Positions 44,421 to 56,740 are shown, counted from the first letter of the stretch. The stretch: 64,000 nucleotides of DNA from Choristoneura fumiferana (GCF_025370935.1 NC_133485.1:8549716-8613715), one strand, 5' to 3'. Made by a program: numbers and translations. Notes: a model not told the origin generated them from the sequence alone.

Positions 44421-45309
44421 ACTCAGCGCAATCTCGTCATCAAATGAGTTTTATTATTCAGTGGGATCCTATAGTAGCAAAATTTATGAACCTTGGAATA
44501 ACTTAAGTATTTATTATTTTAAAATTACAAGTGAGGGGGTTCAGAAAACTTCAAGATAAGAGTCTCTGGAGAGACAATAAGTGCAGTGCAGTGTATCAGA
44601 AGTTGACGCAAGAAGTTATCGTATGCATCAATATTCATAACACACTGGAATGGGCGGGCAAAATGCTCGTGAGCCTTACCTAGTTATCATTAGTCTTTGA
44701 CCGAAAAATAACAATATCGGTTGCTAACATATCAACAAGAAATCTATAGTCTAAAACTTTATATTTGGTGCTATCAATCGAGTTCCTGGACAATTTTAAC
44801 AGTATGATATGTATCAAACTAGTTATAATTTACTAAACAAACTTGATTCTGATACCTTCATATCAAATATTTTGTCAATATCTTTATACTCGCTATTTAC
44901 GCATACATTTTTTGTACAAGCAGTATCACGATACCCATTGAAAGCAAACGCACTGATGTGAATTTCGACACCCTACCGATACCATCGCTGTTCGTACGTA
45001 CAAAGTATTTGAAGTATTTATTTATTTACTAGGTAAATAAACGTTTGCCACAAGGTGTTTGATTTCCCAACATGCAGTAGACTTACTGACATATTATTTA
45101 TGTAAGAGCTAATTTAAAAAGACTACTATCTCTACTAAATATATACTCTATCACATATTTTGATGTTTACGTAGGCAAGTGGCAAATAAAATAATAAATA
45201 TCATACCACAGTGATTATTATAGATACGCAAGAGAGAAGCATTTATCAATAAAATTATATGTACGTACCTATCGATAAACAACTTTGGCCAGTGTCTATG
45301 AAGGAAGTA
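44421..45309. other. Non-coding, unassigned
   Basis: AT-rich, nothing recognised. Confidence 0.45.
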
Positions 45310-45500
45310 AAGTAAATCATCATCATCATCATGTCGGCCTTTTGGTTATCCAATCTTGGATGTAGGCCTCTTCCACTCTTGGCGATCTTGTCACTGTTGC
45401 CGTCGAATGTCGTCCATCCAGCGCTGCGGTGGTCTGCCGCGCCCCGGAGTATCCGCTCTCCCGCTCGCCCACTTGCTCGTTTGCCATCCAGTCGTAAAAA
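45310..45500 (-). repeat. RTE LINE 3' end fused to another LINE end
   Basis: (CAT)n at 45,319-45,332 and GTAGGCCTCTTCCACTCTTG give the reversed RTE tail; at 45,455-45,500 CCACTTGCTCGTTTGCCATC is the reversed start of the other LINE end (compare 53,210). The junction suggests one inserted into or recombined with the other. Confidence 0.6.
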
Positions 45501-45509
45501 AAAAAAAAT

Positions 45510-45560
45510 GGCTACTACGAAACTCAAAACTCGATAACTCGATACTCGTATACCTTTGTC
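45510..45560 (+). mobile_element. Fold-back MITE half copy (CTACTACGAAACTC)
   Basis: GGCTACTACGAAACTCAAAA then CTCGATACTCGTATACC; the right half is missing. Confidence 0.6.
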
Positions 45561-46004
45561 AAAACGGAAGAGTCTTTGTTACTGGCACACTATCTCAATT
45601 AATGCCAAATTTAATTTCATATTTATATCATTAGCAGCAGAAATGACAGCAGAGTCATTTATTGGTGTGATCTATTGGGCATTAGTGTGTCAAGTTCTCG
45701 TATATTTTCCCTACACAGGTTTACCTGCGAAATCGCCGCATATCTTTGCCGTTCTCTGTCGCATTCAGTTGCGCCCATTAACCAACCACAGTTAAATAAA
45801 GACGTGTCTGTAGATGGTAATAAAGCCTTCCTAGACAGCAGGCTAACAACATTACTTAAAGAAGTAGAGCTCCACACGACGCGGCGCCGTCGCCGATGCC
45901 CTCGTATTGACCGGTCTATATTTAGCCCAGTTTCTGCGAATCTGATCATTCGCATAAGGAATTGAAATTTTTAAAATTGAATTTTACGGGAGCTCTTTTA
46001 TCAT
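45561..46004. other. Unassigned, moderately GC tract
   Basis: 45,675-45,965 is open on both strands. ACGACGCGGCGCCGTCGCCG at 45,878 is notably GC-rich. No family recognised and no splice-bounded exon could be argued. Confidence 0.4.
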
Positions 46005-46195
46005 TGGGGAATGAAAGAAAGAAAAAGTTTATTCGGCAAACTTGTAGGTAGCATACATCAGACAGGTACATATAACTTAATGTTTAATTAAGGTCAACTT
46101 AAAGCTAGCCGAAAGGGCTGGCAGCTCAGCAATGCTGAGGTACGAAACCACAGCGCTCATTTTCAGCTGCAGCCAAATAAAGAGGAAAAAAAAAG
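46005..46195 (-). repeat. LINE 3' end, inverted, (GAAA)n
   Basis: GAAAGAAAGAAAAAGTTTAT at 46,014 and AGCTCAGCAATGCTGAGG at 46,123. Confidence 0.5.
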
Positions 46196-46521
46196 AGAAA
46201 AATGGTGCATGCCTATTTGACACCTTGAAAATATGTTATACATATATGTTGTACATTATGGCCGTCTGACGGACTGCTAGATGGATGTTGTTTTACATTT
46301 AGCTGATGTAAAATAGTTTGGTTTTAGTTTTATTATATTTGCAAACTATGAGCATCCAGTAATCAGAGGTAGGTACAATGAAGGGCATAATTAAATAAGG
46401 GGGAGGGTGAGGTGCTCCTTCGTTTTAGGGTAGCAACGAAGACGACCTACTAAAACCCCTAATGAATTTCCTTTTTGGATGTAATTTTTGTATGTTCTTT
46501 TATTTCTTTTTCTGTGTATAT

Positions 46522-46630
46522 TTTTAGGGTTCCGGAGCCAAAATGGCAAAAACGGAACCCTTTTAGTTTCGCCATGTCTGTCTGTCTGTCTGTCCGTCCG
46601 CGGCTTTGCTCAGGGACTACAATACACATA
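46522..46630 (+). repeat. GGGTTCCGGAGCC repeat, truncated copy 1
   Basis: TTTTAGGGTTCCGGAGCC, AAAATGGCAAAAACGGAACC, GCCATGTCTGTCTGTCTGTC and GCGGCTTTGCTCAGGGAC, then breaks off. Confidence 0.75.
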
Positions 46631-47187
46631 TACTTACAACAAATAGAAACACAGTAACATATCGGCATAAAACTGCCTGTAACATTCATACACAAGATGA
46701 GATAAATAGTGCTCCCTAAGCATAGATTTAAACGTAGGTAGGTAAGGACTGCGCATCTTATCTTAAGTCTATCAGTAAGTCATTCTACAATTACATTCAA
46801 TCGATTACACCGTCCCCTGTCTATCGCCAACTTGTTAACTTATGTAAAATGTTTGTAAACATGTCACTCCCTCCACTGATACTGAAACTTTTGCCAAAAA
46901 GCAAACATGTGAACTCCATCAACTCAAGACCCCCATAACAAAACCATAGCAAATCTGAAGTTTACATTTTACCACCCAATACATTTTACCTTGCGTTAGG
47001 TATATTAACGACGAAGAGATAAGCATAATGTATGGAGCGTGGCAGGTTCGTAAAACGCGTCGTAAACTTGAGAACGGTCCCAATTACTCCGAGCTGTGCT
47101 ATTTGTAGGCTGCATAATTTTCACTGTGATACCACCACAGAATAAGTATAGAACCTAGAAGTATACCACAGAATAAACCGATTTTTA
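46631..47187. other. Non-coding, unassigned
   Basis: Nothing recognised. Confidence 0.4.
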
Positions 47188-47700
47188 GGGTTCCGGAGCC
47201 TAAATGCTGGCAAAAACGGAATCTTTATAGTTCCGCCATGTCTGTCTGTCCGTCAGTCCGCGGCTTTGCTCAGGGACTACCAATGCCAGAAAGCTGTAAT
47301 TTTGCACGAATATATATGTAAAGTATGCCAACAAAATGGTACAATAAAAAATTCAAAAAAAATTTTTTTTAGGGTACCTCCTATAGACGTAAAGTGGGGG
47401 TGTTTTTTTTTTCTCATCCAAACCTATAGTGTGGGGTATCGTTAGATAGGTCTTTTAAAACTATTAACGGTTGCTCAGACGACTTTTCGATTCAGTGATT
47501 TGTTTGCGAAATATTACACTTTAAAGTGCAAATTTTCATTAAAATCGAACGTTCGGGCCCCCCCCCCCCTCTAAAATCTAAACCGGTGGGTGGAAAAATT
47601 TGATGGTAGTAAGTATATCAATCTTATAAGGAAAATAATAACGGCTAAGTTTGCTTGAGAATTATTAGTAGTAACATTTAACGACTTCAAATGCGAATAA
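47188..47700 (+). repeat. GGGTTCCGGAGCC repeat, copy 2
   Basis: As copy 1 and further: AGAAAGCTGTAATTTTGCAC, GTGGGGTATCGTTAGATAGG, a C run at 47,558-47,569, and AAATCTAAACCGGTGGGTGG. About 500 bp. Lacks the last part seen in copy 3. Confidence 0.75.
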
Positions 47701-50139
47701 AAAATTAGAGATAAGTGTTCTCTATTGGATATTGACCACGATCGTCAAAGATGAATCTGATATTTATCGCAAGGTAACCGCGGACAATATCTCGTAGAAA
47801 GTTAACCGTGAAAATGGACCAATTTTACTGTTGAAAATGTTTGTGAGGTAATAATTAAACAGAGACAAAATAGAAAATGGAGGAAACTCCATTTAAAAAT
47901 AATTAAAACATGTGATTAATTTGAAAACAGAGATGATTAAAAGAAATATAAATTCTGATTCGCTAGTAGACAAAAATTAACTCTACGTTAACTTTTATTA
48001 ACACTAAGATTTATTAGATCAATGCCAGGTCATTCGACGTACATTTAAAACAAGCATTTATTGCATATACCTAATATATCGCTCGTGTTTAGTTTACAGT
48101 ATCATACAATTCCCTTGTCAGGCATCAATTATTAACTAAAAGCATCAACGTTCTTAGCAATGCACTTAATAAAGTCCCCCAAACAACTGAAATTTCCACT
48201 TCATATTGCATGATAAACTTTTAATTAAGTAACACATCTATCTATCTATCTAATTATAAAAGTACTAACTTCGTCAGGAGTAAAGAGCGCAACAGTAGGA
48301 AAGTTAATTTGGCGGGACAGCGTTGAGAAGTTTCCCCTTGTCCGGGGACAATAGGGACAATTATTATCATACACTCAAGTACCTACGTATAACAAGGGAG
48401 GAACAAAACAAATAACTTCGGGTCGACGACCGCGCGCCGACTTGTGACAAATTCGTACGAACAAATTAATACACAAACAATATTTCCATTTCAGCTATTC
48501 AAATGCTTCAACTACGAATAAGTGAATGTACTCGTAAATACATATAAAGGTGTTCTGTCATTTACGTAGTGATAGTTTTTCCCGATTCTTGGTAGATATG
48601 TTATCGCGATCTGACTCGAAATTTCGTAGTAAATATCTAAATATTTACGAAAGAGATTAAGTCCAGGCATCTTGTTACTTCTAAATATTGTTTCGACATT
48701 TCCTAGTAGGTACATGCAATAATAAGTTTCTTTCCCCGGGTAGGCGAAATACAGAATTTCGAGATTTTTTTTAATTTAGGTACATAATTGTCATGAGTAT
48801 TCGTTTCGTTTGTACGAAATAAATGTTATGTTATGTTTGTTTATAAATAAAAATGTTTATTTCTGTTTGGATGACATCTAGTTCACAGCGGTGCCAATAT
48901 TTCTAAAGTTTCAGTTTCAGACGCAGCACTCGTTGAGGTCTGCTTCAGTACAGTACGTCGCATAATACCGACTGCTTCTCACAGATGGCGTTATCAGCAG
49001 ACATTTTTAAGTTCCGCTACTACCCCCTAGATGGCGCTTTCGTGTCAAGTGTGAATTTGCGATAAACTTTCAAGCAAAAGCAATTCGTTTGCATCGTAAC
49101 TTTCTCAGAGAGGGAAAAGTAGCTATTTTATTCAACCAAGTAAAATCATGCAATAACGTTCCAATAAAACGAAATAAAACCATCGTATCTTTTCATATTT
49201 CGCATTCGTCGACGTATTGCTAATATAAAAGTCTTTTGGAGGTAGGAGGAAGCGGAAGAACGGAGTCACGTGAACACTACGAAATTCGTCTATAGAGGCA
49301 CTAGATACATCCATAAAGTGGTACCTTATCGACCCTGACCCACCACGCGAGGTCGCGTGCCGGCCTACCTGAATATCTAGGGTTAGATCGCGTATCTGTT
49401 GCTATATATAACACTACAATTTTAACTGAAGGTGAAAGCTATTTGGTTTAGGTGGATACTCATTAATCGGGTTTGAGGATTGATGTTCTGACGGTGCGCC
49501 GTGCATTAACTGAGGCCGCGGTGTACCTACCACATTACCTAATAGATACCTACATTTATTAAAAAGAAAAACTAGTTTTAGTATTTCTCGGGGACCTACC
49601 TCGTCGACATAATTATTCAAATAAACGACCTTTACGCCCTACTATTTGCTAAAAATTAAACTTACGAAAAAACTTTCATAGATAATAATTACCTGACAAT
49701 ACTTAGTAGTTGTACCCATACAAAACGACCGAGTGGATAAATTTCTGTTGTCACACGAAAATTAATTCGTAGGTGCTTAAAATCACACAAATTTTAACCA
49801 CCCGCGTTGCTGTCCATCTTTTAATCTTCACCCAGTTTGCCGCAAAATTTTGACACTTGGATATTTAGGTTGTATTTTTTTAATGAAAAGGAAATTTTCA
49901 AAATATTTTATGCAACGTAGTTAGTTATACTTGAAACGTTTAGCTAATTAACTAAATTTAAACAAACTTCAGCTGCCAGATTTGGAAAAAAAACTAGTCT
50001 AATGTAGGTATTTCAATACATATATGTAAATGTTAAGACAGTTTAATGGGGGAATTTCAATATTTAAGACGCCAATTGACGTTGTTTTGTTTACATTCAG
50101 TTAAATACCTATCCAAAGCAAGTATAAGTTAGGTACGTT
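47701..50139. other. AT-rich, mostly unassigned
   Basis: No gene. AGATGGCG motifs at 48,983 and 49,031 mark worn repeats. 48,240-48,256 is (CTAT)n-like. Frames of 60-68 codons on the minus strand have no coding-like codon use. Confidence 0.45.
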
Positions 50140-50625
50140 GTACGATCACTAAGCCGTGATAGCCAGTGGTTTGAATTATGGCCTTCCAAACAAGAGTCGT
50201 GAGGTCGGCTCGGTAGGGCCGCACCTCTGAGTTTTTCGGAATAAATTACAATTGAAATTGACCGCGGCGAAGAAATAACATCGTGAGGAAACCTGCACAA
50301 ACCAGCGAATAAATTCAATGGTGCGTCTAAAGTTCCCGATCCGCACTGTGCCCTTAGTGTAAGTTTTCGGTTACAAAATACGTCTCGATCGCGTTCGCGT
50401 TAAAATCTCAATTTGTATGCAAACACGAACAGCGCCTCTAGCGGAGCGTTTGCGATGTTCGTATTTCCATACTAATTGAGATTTTAACGCGAACGCGATC
50501 GAGACGTATTTTGTAACCGAAAACTTACACTAAGGGTACTGGGCCCGTGTGGGATTAACGACCCGAGCCCTCTCATTCTGAAAGGCCTGTCCCCAGCAGT
50601 ATTACATATACTACATACATGGTAT
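50140..50625 (+). mobile_element. SINE family B split by a MITE
   Basis: Head remnant and body (CTCTGAGTTTTTCGGAATAA, CGTGAGGAAACCTGCACAAA, GATCCGCACTG) run to 50,350 and resume at 50,537 (CTGGGCCCGTGTGGGATTAA, CTCTCATTCTGAAAGGCCTG, CCCCAGCAGTATTACATATA). Confidence 0.85.
50351..50536. mobile_element. Near-perfect fold-back MITE inside SINE B
   Basis: CCCTTAGTGTAAGTTTTCGG ... CCGAAAACTTACACTAAGGG: about 70 bp of near-perfect inverted repeat (through ATACGTCTCGATCGCGTTCG) around a small loop with GCGCCTCTAGCGG. ACTG occurs on both sides of the junctions, suggesting a short target duplication, but the exact length is unclear. 186 bp, non-coding. The low divergence between its arms suggests a recent insertion. 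Confidence 0.85.
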
Positions 50626-51383
50626 GGTAAGATTATTACTTTCTATTATTCCATTTATTTCTTCTTTTAACAGTGCTTCGTGGACTCACCTGACGTTTTA
50701 CATAATGCAAGTACCTACCTACTTCACAAACTAGTGGCTCTCAGTTTACACAGTATACAGGGATAGTTCATTTCAGTCCAAACTTGATGAAAAGTTTATT
50801 AACAGAGCTCTTCAACTAAAATACTGGGTCGGACATTCATTATGTAGGAGTAAACAGAACCTACAACCTACAGAACTATCATGTCGCAACTACTCATTCT
50901 TTATTAGCAAGTATATAACAGTATAGCATGGGAATAAAGGTATGTAAAAATAGAATATACCTACTTATCACACTTTATATTTATACTAACGCACTCGAAT
51001 ATCTTATTCGATTTAGATGAAAAAATTGAGATTTAGTTAAGCGATCGTTCTGATAATATTAATAAATGAGAAAATTATAAGCTTTTTTATTGCTTTTATT
51101 AGCTTTTACTCTGCAACCAAAAACAGCTGCAGAGTAGAAAACTAAGAGGGTGCAGTCCATTGCCACCCCTGCAATTTTTAATTATCTTTTTGCAAATGAT
51201 TCCATATAAGTACATTGGTCGATGTTCACAGTGTATTACGTCGAACGCGTCCCATCATTTTCGAACAAAAATTGTCAAGATAAACTTTTTACACCACTGT
51301 TTAATTAAACTAACTCTAATGTGCTGTATTTAGGATTAATTTGAAAACATTTTGTATACAAACTATAACAAACTTATACATAA
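50626..51383. other. Non-coding, unassigned
   Basis: AT-rich, nothing recognised. Confidence 0.4.
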
Positions 51384-51572
51384 CTAGCTTTTGCCCGCGG
51401 CTTCGCCCGCGTGGAATTCGTTTTTCGCGCGCTGTTCCATCGTGAACTGTGCATTTTCCGGGATAAAAAGTAGCCTATGTTACTCTCTGGCCCATAAACT
51501 ATCTCTATGCCAAAAATCACGTCGATCCGTCGTTCCGTTTCGACGTGAAAGACGGAGAAACATACAAACATA
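51384..51572 (+). repeat. CCCGCGGCTTCGCCCGCGTGG repeat, copy
   Basis: TAGCTTTTGCCCGCGGCTTC, GCCCGCGTGGAATTCG, GGATAAAAAGTAGCCTATGT, AATCACGTCGATCCGTCG; ends at ACATACAAACATAG. Closest relative is 17,676-17,907. Confidence 0.8.
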
Positions 51573-52490
51573 GTATGTAATTAACAAAGGTAAAAGAAAA
51601 GAGTTGCCATCGGCGACAGTAGGCATTTTGTAAATTTTCACACCCGACGTAACTCAGACAAACTCATTAATAAAACAAAGCGCTTCAGTCATACCTACTC
51701 GTACATCTCGGAGCGTTCTAATTTACCCGTAAAATTTGTGCATTTTATTTGAAATTAGAGAAACAGGAGCATCCAAAATGGCGCCGGTTTAATCACTCAT
51801 GACTAATGGATTTCGAGTTTGCTATTCCGGGATTGAATTCATATAATGTGTTGCGAAATCTGCTAATTCGATTAGGTCGAGTTGCTGCGTTGATGTGTCT
51901 ACATTATGCATAAAGTAATCCAGTGTATTCCATAAATTATATCTCAGTCTCATGGTAGTTTTCTATTTAAAATATTAAACATCCTCTTGTTTATTCTACA
52001 TATGTACCTACTGCTACAAATGTGTAAATGCAACACATTTTATTTTATGAATTCAAATATCATTTCATCAATCACATAATCTCATTAAATATAATTTATT
52101 ATTGCTCTGAACTGTTTATTTACTTAATTTTTTATGATACTTATTTATTTTCTTTTCTGCTTATTATAATGTTAAGTATTTTTTTTTAAATATATGTAAT
52201 TATTACATTATTTTGTACAATTATGAGTTGACATACAAGATCTAACCTAAGATCTTAATTACTTAACTAAAACAATGAAAGTTATAAAAAGAATATCCCG
52301 TCTATATTATTTTTATTGTAAATTATTGTTTACATGACATGGTTATTAATTAGTTTTGTTATTATGTGAAACCTACATGCATTTCGATCCTACTAATTAT
52401 TATTAATATGTGAAAGTTTGTATGTGTCTGTGTGTATGTTTGTTACTGCTTCACGCTAAAATGCATCCAAATCCGTCTAGCCGAGCTTGC
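51573..52490. other. Non-coding, unassigned
   Basis: 52,390-52,470 (AATATGTGAAAGTTTGTATG, TTTGTTACTGCTTCACGC) is a scrap of the previous repeat family. Otherwise AT-rich. Confidence 0.45.
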
Positions 52491-52493
52491 TAT

Positions 52494-52747
52494 GGGGTCA
52501 TTCAAGTTTTACGTTACATGGGGGTTGGGGGTCTAGATGGAGCTTACCTCAGCAATATTTATTTATTATTTCTTGTTTTTTCTTTGCAATAACAATAAAG
52601 AAACCTGAATAGATTTAAAAATATATACCCAATGTTTACGTAAGCATAGGGGGGAGGGGGTAGGGTTTTGCTGACTTTCGCTGACAAGGGGGAGGAGGGG
52701 GTCAAAAATTACTAAAATTCTGCTTACGTAATAATTGAATGACCCTA
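52494..52747. mobile_element. MITE with GGGTCATTCAA ends, interrupted
   Basis: GGGGTCATTCAAGTTTTACG at the left pairs with CGTAATAATTGAATGACCCT at the right; inside are TACATGGGGGTTGGGGG and AAGGGGGAGGAGGGGGTC. About 80 bp in the left half (52,536-52,610, with AATAAAGAAACCTGAATAG) looks foreign, so it may carry a small insertion. Confidence 0.7.
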
Positions 52748-52789
52748 TGTAGATAGCTGGACATCTGAAATAACACACAGGTCTATCTC

Positions 52790-52930
52790 GATATGTATGT
52801 ATGTAAACTCTTTATTGTACAAAAGAAAAGAAACAAAACACAATTGACAAACTTTGAGATACCTACTTCTACAAAGGCGGACTTATCCCTTTAAGGGATC
52901 GCTATCAGTCAACCTTTGAGTGGATGAGAG
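52790..52930 (-). repeat. RTE-like LINE tail, inverted
   Basis: (ATGT)n, AAACTCTTTATTGTACAAAA and CCTTTAAGGGATCGCTATCA; reverse of the caataaagag tail type. Confidence 0.55.
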
Positions 52931-53094
52931 GATACGATACTTTTACTGGATAGGGATAAAATAGCGAAATCTCATCCGCATCCGCATAGTAGAGCGTCAT
53001 ACGACTATGTTGAATACGACTACACTACGATGTAATTTTTGGGAATCCTAGGCTTGCACTGTTGTGTTTCGGCGTGGAGAGTAAGACAGCCGGT

Positions 53095-53258
53095 GAAATT
53101 ACTGGCACTTGAGGTATCCCATCTCAGGCCTCTAGGTTGTCAACGCATCTGCAATACCCCTGGTGTTGCAGATGTTTATGGGCGGTGGTGATCTCTTACC
53201 ATCAGGAGACCCACTTGCTCGTTTGCCATCCAGTCGAATAAAAAAAAACTAATAAAAA
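53095..53258 (-). repeat. LINE 3' end (GCAAACGAGCAAGTGGG type), inverted
   Basis: GATGCGTTGACAACCTAGAG, CACCAGGGGTATTGCAG and GATGGCAAACGAGCAAGTGG on the minus strand. Cleanest of three copies. Confidence 0.7.
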
Positions 53259-53699
53259 AATTAAGTAAGGTCATGGAATTTCAGTTCAACAAAGTAAAAA
53301 AAAAAAATCAGTTCAAAGCCGCGGATAAACTCTAGTATATAACAATACTTAGCCGTGATCAAAAGCCGACAATAACTTCTAAAACAAAAAAAACATTATG
53401 TTTATAGGTACTTACATACAATACCCAAGGATGTAAGCTTGATAAGTAATATAATAACATAAAACCCCTCCGCCCCACCGCGGCTAGCGTATCGATCTTC
53501 ATAACACGTAATTAATTCTCTCATTAGGATTCAGCCGCGAGTACTGTGGCATTTGATATTTCACGCCGGTTAATTGTAATTACTCTCAAATTTACTGACG
53601 GTTAATCGGTTAATCTAGATACAGGATGACGAAGTGTAACGGTGTAATAATCACCTGGCTTATAAGATTTATGTTAAACGTAATTTACTAGCACGGGAG
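53259..53699. other. Non-coding, unassigned
   Basis: Nothing recognised. Confidence 0.4.
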
Positions 53700-54130
53700 C
53701 CAAATAAAAGGGGAATTTTTAGTTACCATCCATTTTTTTAACTCACGCGCAAACAGAGGGCTGACAATAAGTTTGATGCCAATGTCTGTCTGTCTCCATA
53801 TCTGACTGTATGTCTATCGGTCGATCTATTTGTTCCATCTTAGCTCTCAAACGGATGGACCGATTTCAATGCGTTTTTATGTGATAACGAGTTTCCTAGT
53901 GGAGGTTCTTTTTTTTAACTACGTGTAATACCTCGTTGAGTTTCTTGCCAGATTCTTCTCAACATAGGTTTTTCCGAACCGGTGGTAGATTTTTTTAGAC
54001 ATTCATCAGTGCTTGTTATAACCTAAATTGAATAAAGATATTTTGACGACTTTTTTTATAAAAATCGGTTCAGCTGATTTTGAGATATTGGACGGAGATT
54101 TTTATTTTTTTCTTAGTTGGTGAGATTTAT
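53700..54130 (+). repeat. Interspersed repeat split by a LINE 3' end
   Basis: Outer repeat: ATTTTTAGTTACCATCC, GACTGTATGTCTATCGGTCG, GATGGACCGATTTCAATGCG, then interrupted at about 53,925 and resumed near 54,050 (ATAAAAATCGGTTCAGCTGA). Inner LINE end: TTGAGTTTCTTGCCAGATTC, CCGAACCGGTGGTAGATTTT and TTGAATAAAGATATTTTGAC. A nested insertion. Confidence 0.6.
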
Positions 54131-54246
54131 ATTTAAAATTTTATATTGTTCTTCGAATTACACCAAATCGTCTTGTTGAATTAGGTATACTTACTAAGAC
54201 CACCAAACATTTAAAATCTTTCTCCTATCGCCCAGGAAGTCAAATT

Positions 54247-54297
54247 TTTGATTTATGAACATCAAACTTTATGTCATTTATGAGAAAGTTTGATGTT
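54247..54297. repeat. Hairpin GAACATCAAACTTT
   Basis: GAACATCAAACTTT and AAAGTTTGATGTTC separated by 14 bp. Confidence 0.75.
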
Positions 54298-54469
54298 CAA
54301 ATTACAATAAGTCCTTTATAATGGACTCTGAGCATTAGGAGGTACATACAGGTACATAAACATGTTCTTTTATAAATTACCGCATCACATAACAAAATTT
54401 GAATGGTGATATAAAAATCACTTTTTATCGCATTCATAAGTCAGTTTTTGACGTCAATGTGAATTCTTT

Positions 54470-54488
54470 CTCTCTCTCTCTCTCTCTT
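54470..54488. repeat. (TC)n microsatellite
   Basis: Simple dinucleotide run. Confidence 0.85.
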
Positions 54489-54790
54489 TTACATTTTCCG
54501 TGTGAAAGTTACTTATCTATGAAACTCATGTCATGCATCATATAATATACCACAGGTAGGAAGCGACGAGTATTCTCCATTGCCCTTTAATACGTTACAA
54601 ATTCTTTACAGTACCTAAACAAAAACTAGTAAGTACTTAAACTATATCTGTGCTGTTGTAGCTAATTATTTATGGGAAAGAGTCGTATATAGTATATATC
54701 GTAAATGAAGGCCAAAAATTTGAAAAAAATAATGAAAAAATAAGATTTATACGTTTTATAAGTAGCACAACCTTCTTTTTAAGACAGTTT

Positions 54791-55227
54791 CCAATGAGGG
54801 CTATCGCGTATGAATTCGCCACTAGAGGCGCTAGTGTAGCGTGAGGTCTCCGAAATGTCAAATCACATAGTTTTTTGGTGAGCTACGCGGGTTTATTTAT
54901 AATTAGAATAATTTTGTGAATATTTTGCAATATCTGAAATTAATTATGGCAAATATGCGTTCCGGGCCAATGAATGTCTGTGTTTTGAGACAGTTTTGTC
55001 TTTCGAAAACCTTTGTCCTCCTTTTTTTTTCGAACAAAACGGGGACTAGGTATGCAGCAATGTGGCATGCTCGATATTTTTATGGTACAGTTTTAAGGTG
55101 TATTGAATATGATTTTAATCTAAACTTTGTTTTCACGCCCGTAATAACAGACTTTGAAAGCCATACTTAAAAACCTCACGCAACAGTGCGCCATCTAGTG
55201 AGACAAAAAACGATAGCCCTCATTGAG
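54791..55227. mobile_element. TIR element with AATGAGGGCTATCG ends
   Basis: AATGAGGGCTATCG at 54,794 and its complement CGATAGCCCTCATT at 55,211-55,224. Just inside, CCACTAGAGGCGC faces GCGCCATCTAGTGAG, extending the inverse match. About 430 bp. The + frame 54,916-55,170 (84 codons, ends inside the right TIR region) has no recognisable motif. A non-autonomous DNA element. Confidence 0.7.
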
Positions 55228-55245
55228 ATCGAGAGGCCTATATAA

Positions 55246-55278
55246 TCCAAATAAGTACATATTATGTACTTATTTGGA
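55246..55278. repeat. Perfect 15-bp hairpin
   Basis: TCCAAATAAGTACAT, loop ATT, ATGTACTTATTTGGA. It lies 20 bp outside the TIR element. Confidence 0.9.
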
Positions 55279-56482
55279 TAACTACTTGAGCGATCAAACA
55301 TCTACTAGTAGCTCTATCAAACCTACTCTCAATATTCAAACGGCCCGCGCTTTGCCAAATTTATGCTAACAACCGTAACAGACAACCTTATTGAGTTTAG
55401 CGTAAAGTTAACCCCTTTTAGCATAAAAAGCAAATATCCTTATCTTCTTACTTTCGCGTCAAGAGCTACCTAACAAAGCAAATTAGCTGCCGCGAATTTT
55501 GCTGACTCGAATTTTGTTTCGGTTCCAATTAAAAATTTACTGCACATAAAAAACAATTGCGCATCACGCCTACATTCGAAACCGCAGCGAAACACATTCT
55601 ACTTACAATTTATACAAACGGCCGTTTGTAGAAACGTCCATTTCTGTTTGATCCCACGCCGGCTAATCTAACTATCGTGGTCCGGATGCGGGGTAGGGAA
55701 TTGGAGGCTTGAAGTGGGTCAGGGTAGGCTGGTGATAGCGTGAAGAGAATTCCCGGTATCAAGCCTCCCTCGTTAGGGGGCGAGCGGCAGTCATACGTCA
55801 TGCACACCGACATGCTCTTCCCCAGAGACCAACTACAAACACATCGTACTCTAAATGCCCCTGCTGAAATTCTACCCAGTCTACTGCTTAGCCACGTTTC
55901 AACCAATTAAATAAAGACTCATACAATTTCAGCCCGTTCTCAGTAAAATTGAATCCATTTTACATGGATGAACTGACAATTGCGGAGTAATCAGAATGAA
56001 AGTGGGTAAATTAAGTGATGCTTATCTTGTGTTACGATTTAAAATTAATTTACGATTGCACACACAATAATATTATGTACGTGAAACCTTGACTAAAGAA
56101 TAGAAGTTCTCATATTTTCAAGTTTTTTTTTCGTCATAAAAATTTGAATATATTATAGGTGAAAAGTAAGAACCAAAGTTTGGGTAGGTATCTATAATAT
56201 AAAGTTAGATGCAACGTGGAGGATTTTCAGTTGATGCCGTAAAGCTGTTATATGGACGGAGTGAATAATGTGTGGCACGAGCTCGCAGTTCGGGTGCCTA
56301 CTGAATTGCTCTGGGAAATTATGAAGGAAACTGGCGGAAAGCTTCAGGGAATCCCATTAGATCATTTCTTGGAAACGTTCTTGGATTGTTGTATTGTTTT
56401 GAAATAATTTCACAAATTTGAAATCATTTCATATAACAATTATTGTGAAAACGATTTTCGATAATCTTGACAAGCTATTGTG
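55279..56482. other. Unassigned, includes a GC-richer block
   Basis: 55,610-55,906 is GC-richer (GTGGTCCGGATGCGGGGTAG, GGGGGCGAGCGGCAGTCATA) and open on the minus strand for 98 codons. It lacks clear splice sites and a family match, so I do not call a gene, but it stands out from its AT-rich setting. Confidence 0.4.
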
Positions 56483-56740
56483 ATTATCGCCGCTCGCAAC
56501 AAGTTTAGGATTATAACTTGACTACTTAACTGGAGGTACCAGGTTCGTCTCCCGGTCGAGATAGATATTTACTTACATAGAAAATACAAGTGATTGGCCT
56601 CGAGTCTTGTATATTGGGTTTATCAGTTGCATAGTATCCATAGTACAAGCATTGCTAAGTTTGGAACCGAGTCAATTAGTTTTAATTGTCCTATGATATT
56701 TACTTCCGTATTTATTTATGGAGTTAAACGAAACAAGAAA
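56483..56740 (+). mobile_element. SINE family A, third copy
   Basis: Head with GGTACCAGGTTCGTCTCCCG, then GCCTCGAGTCTTGTATATTG, CATAGTATCCATAGTACAAG, TTGTCCTATGATATTTACTT. More diverged than the other two. Confidence 0.75.
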
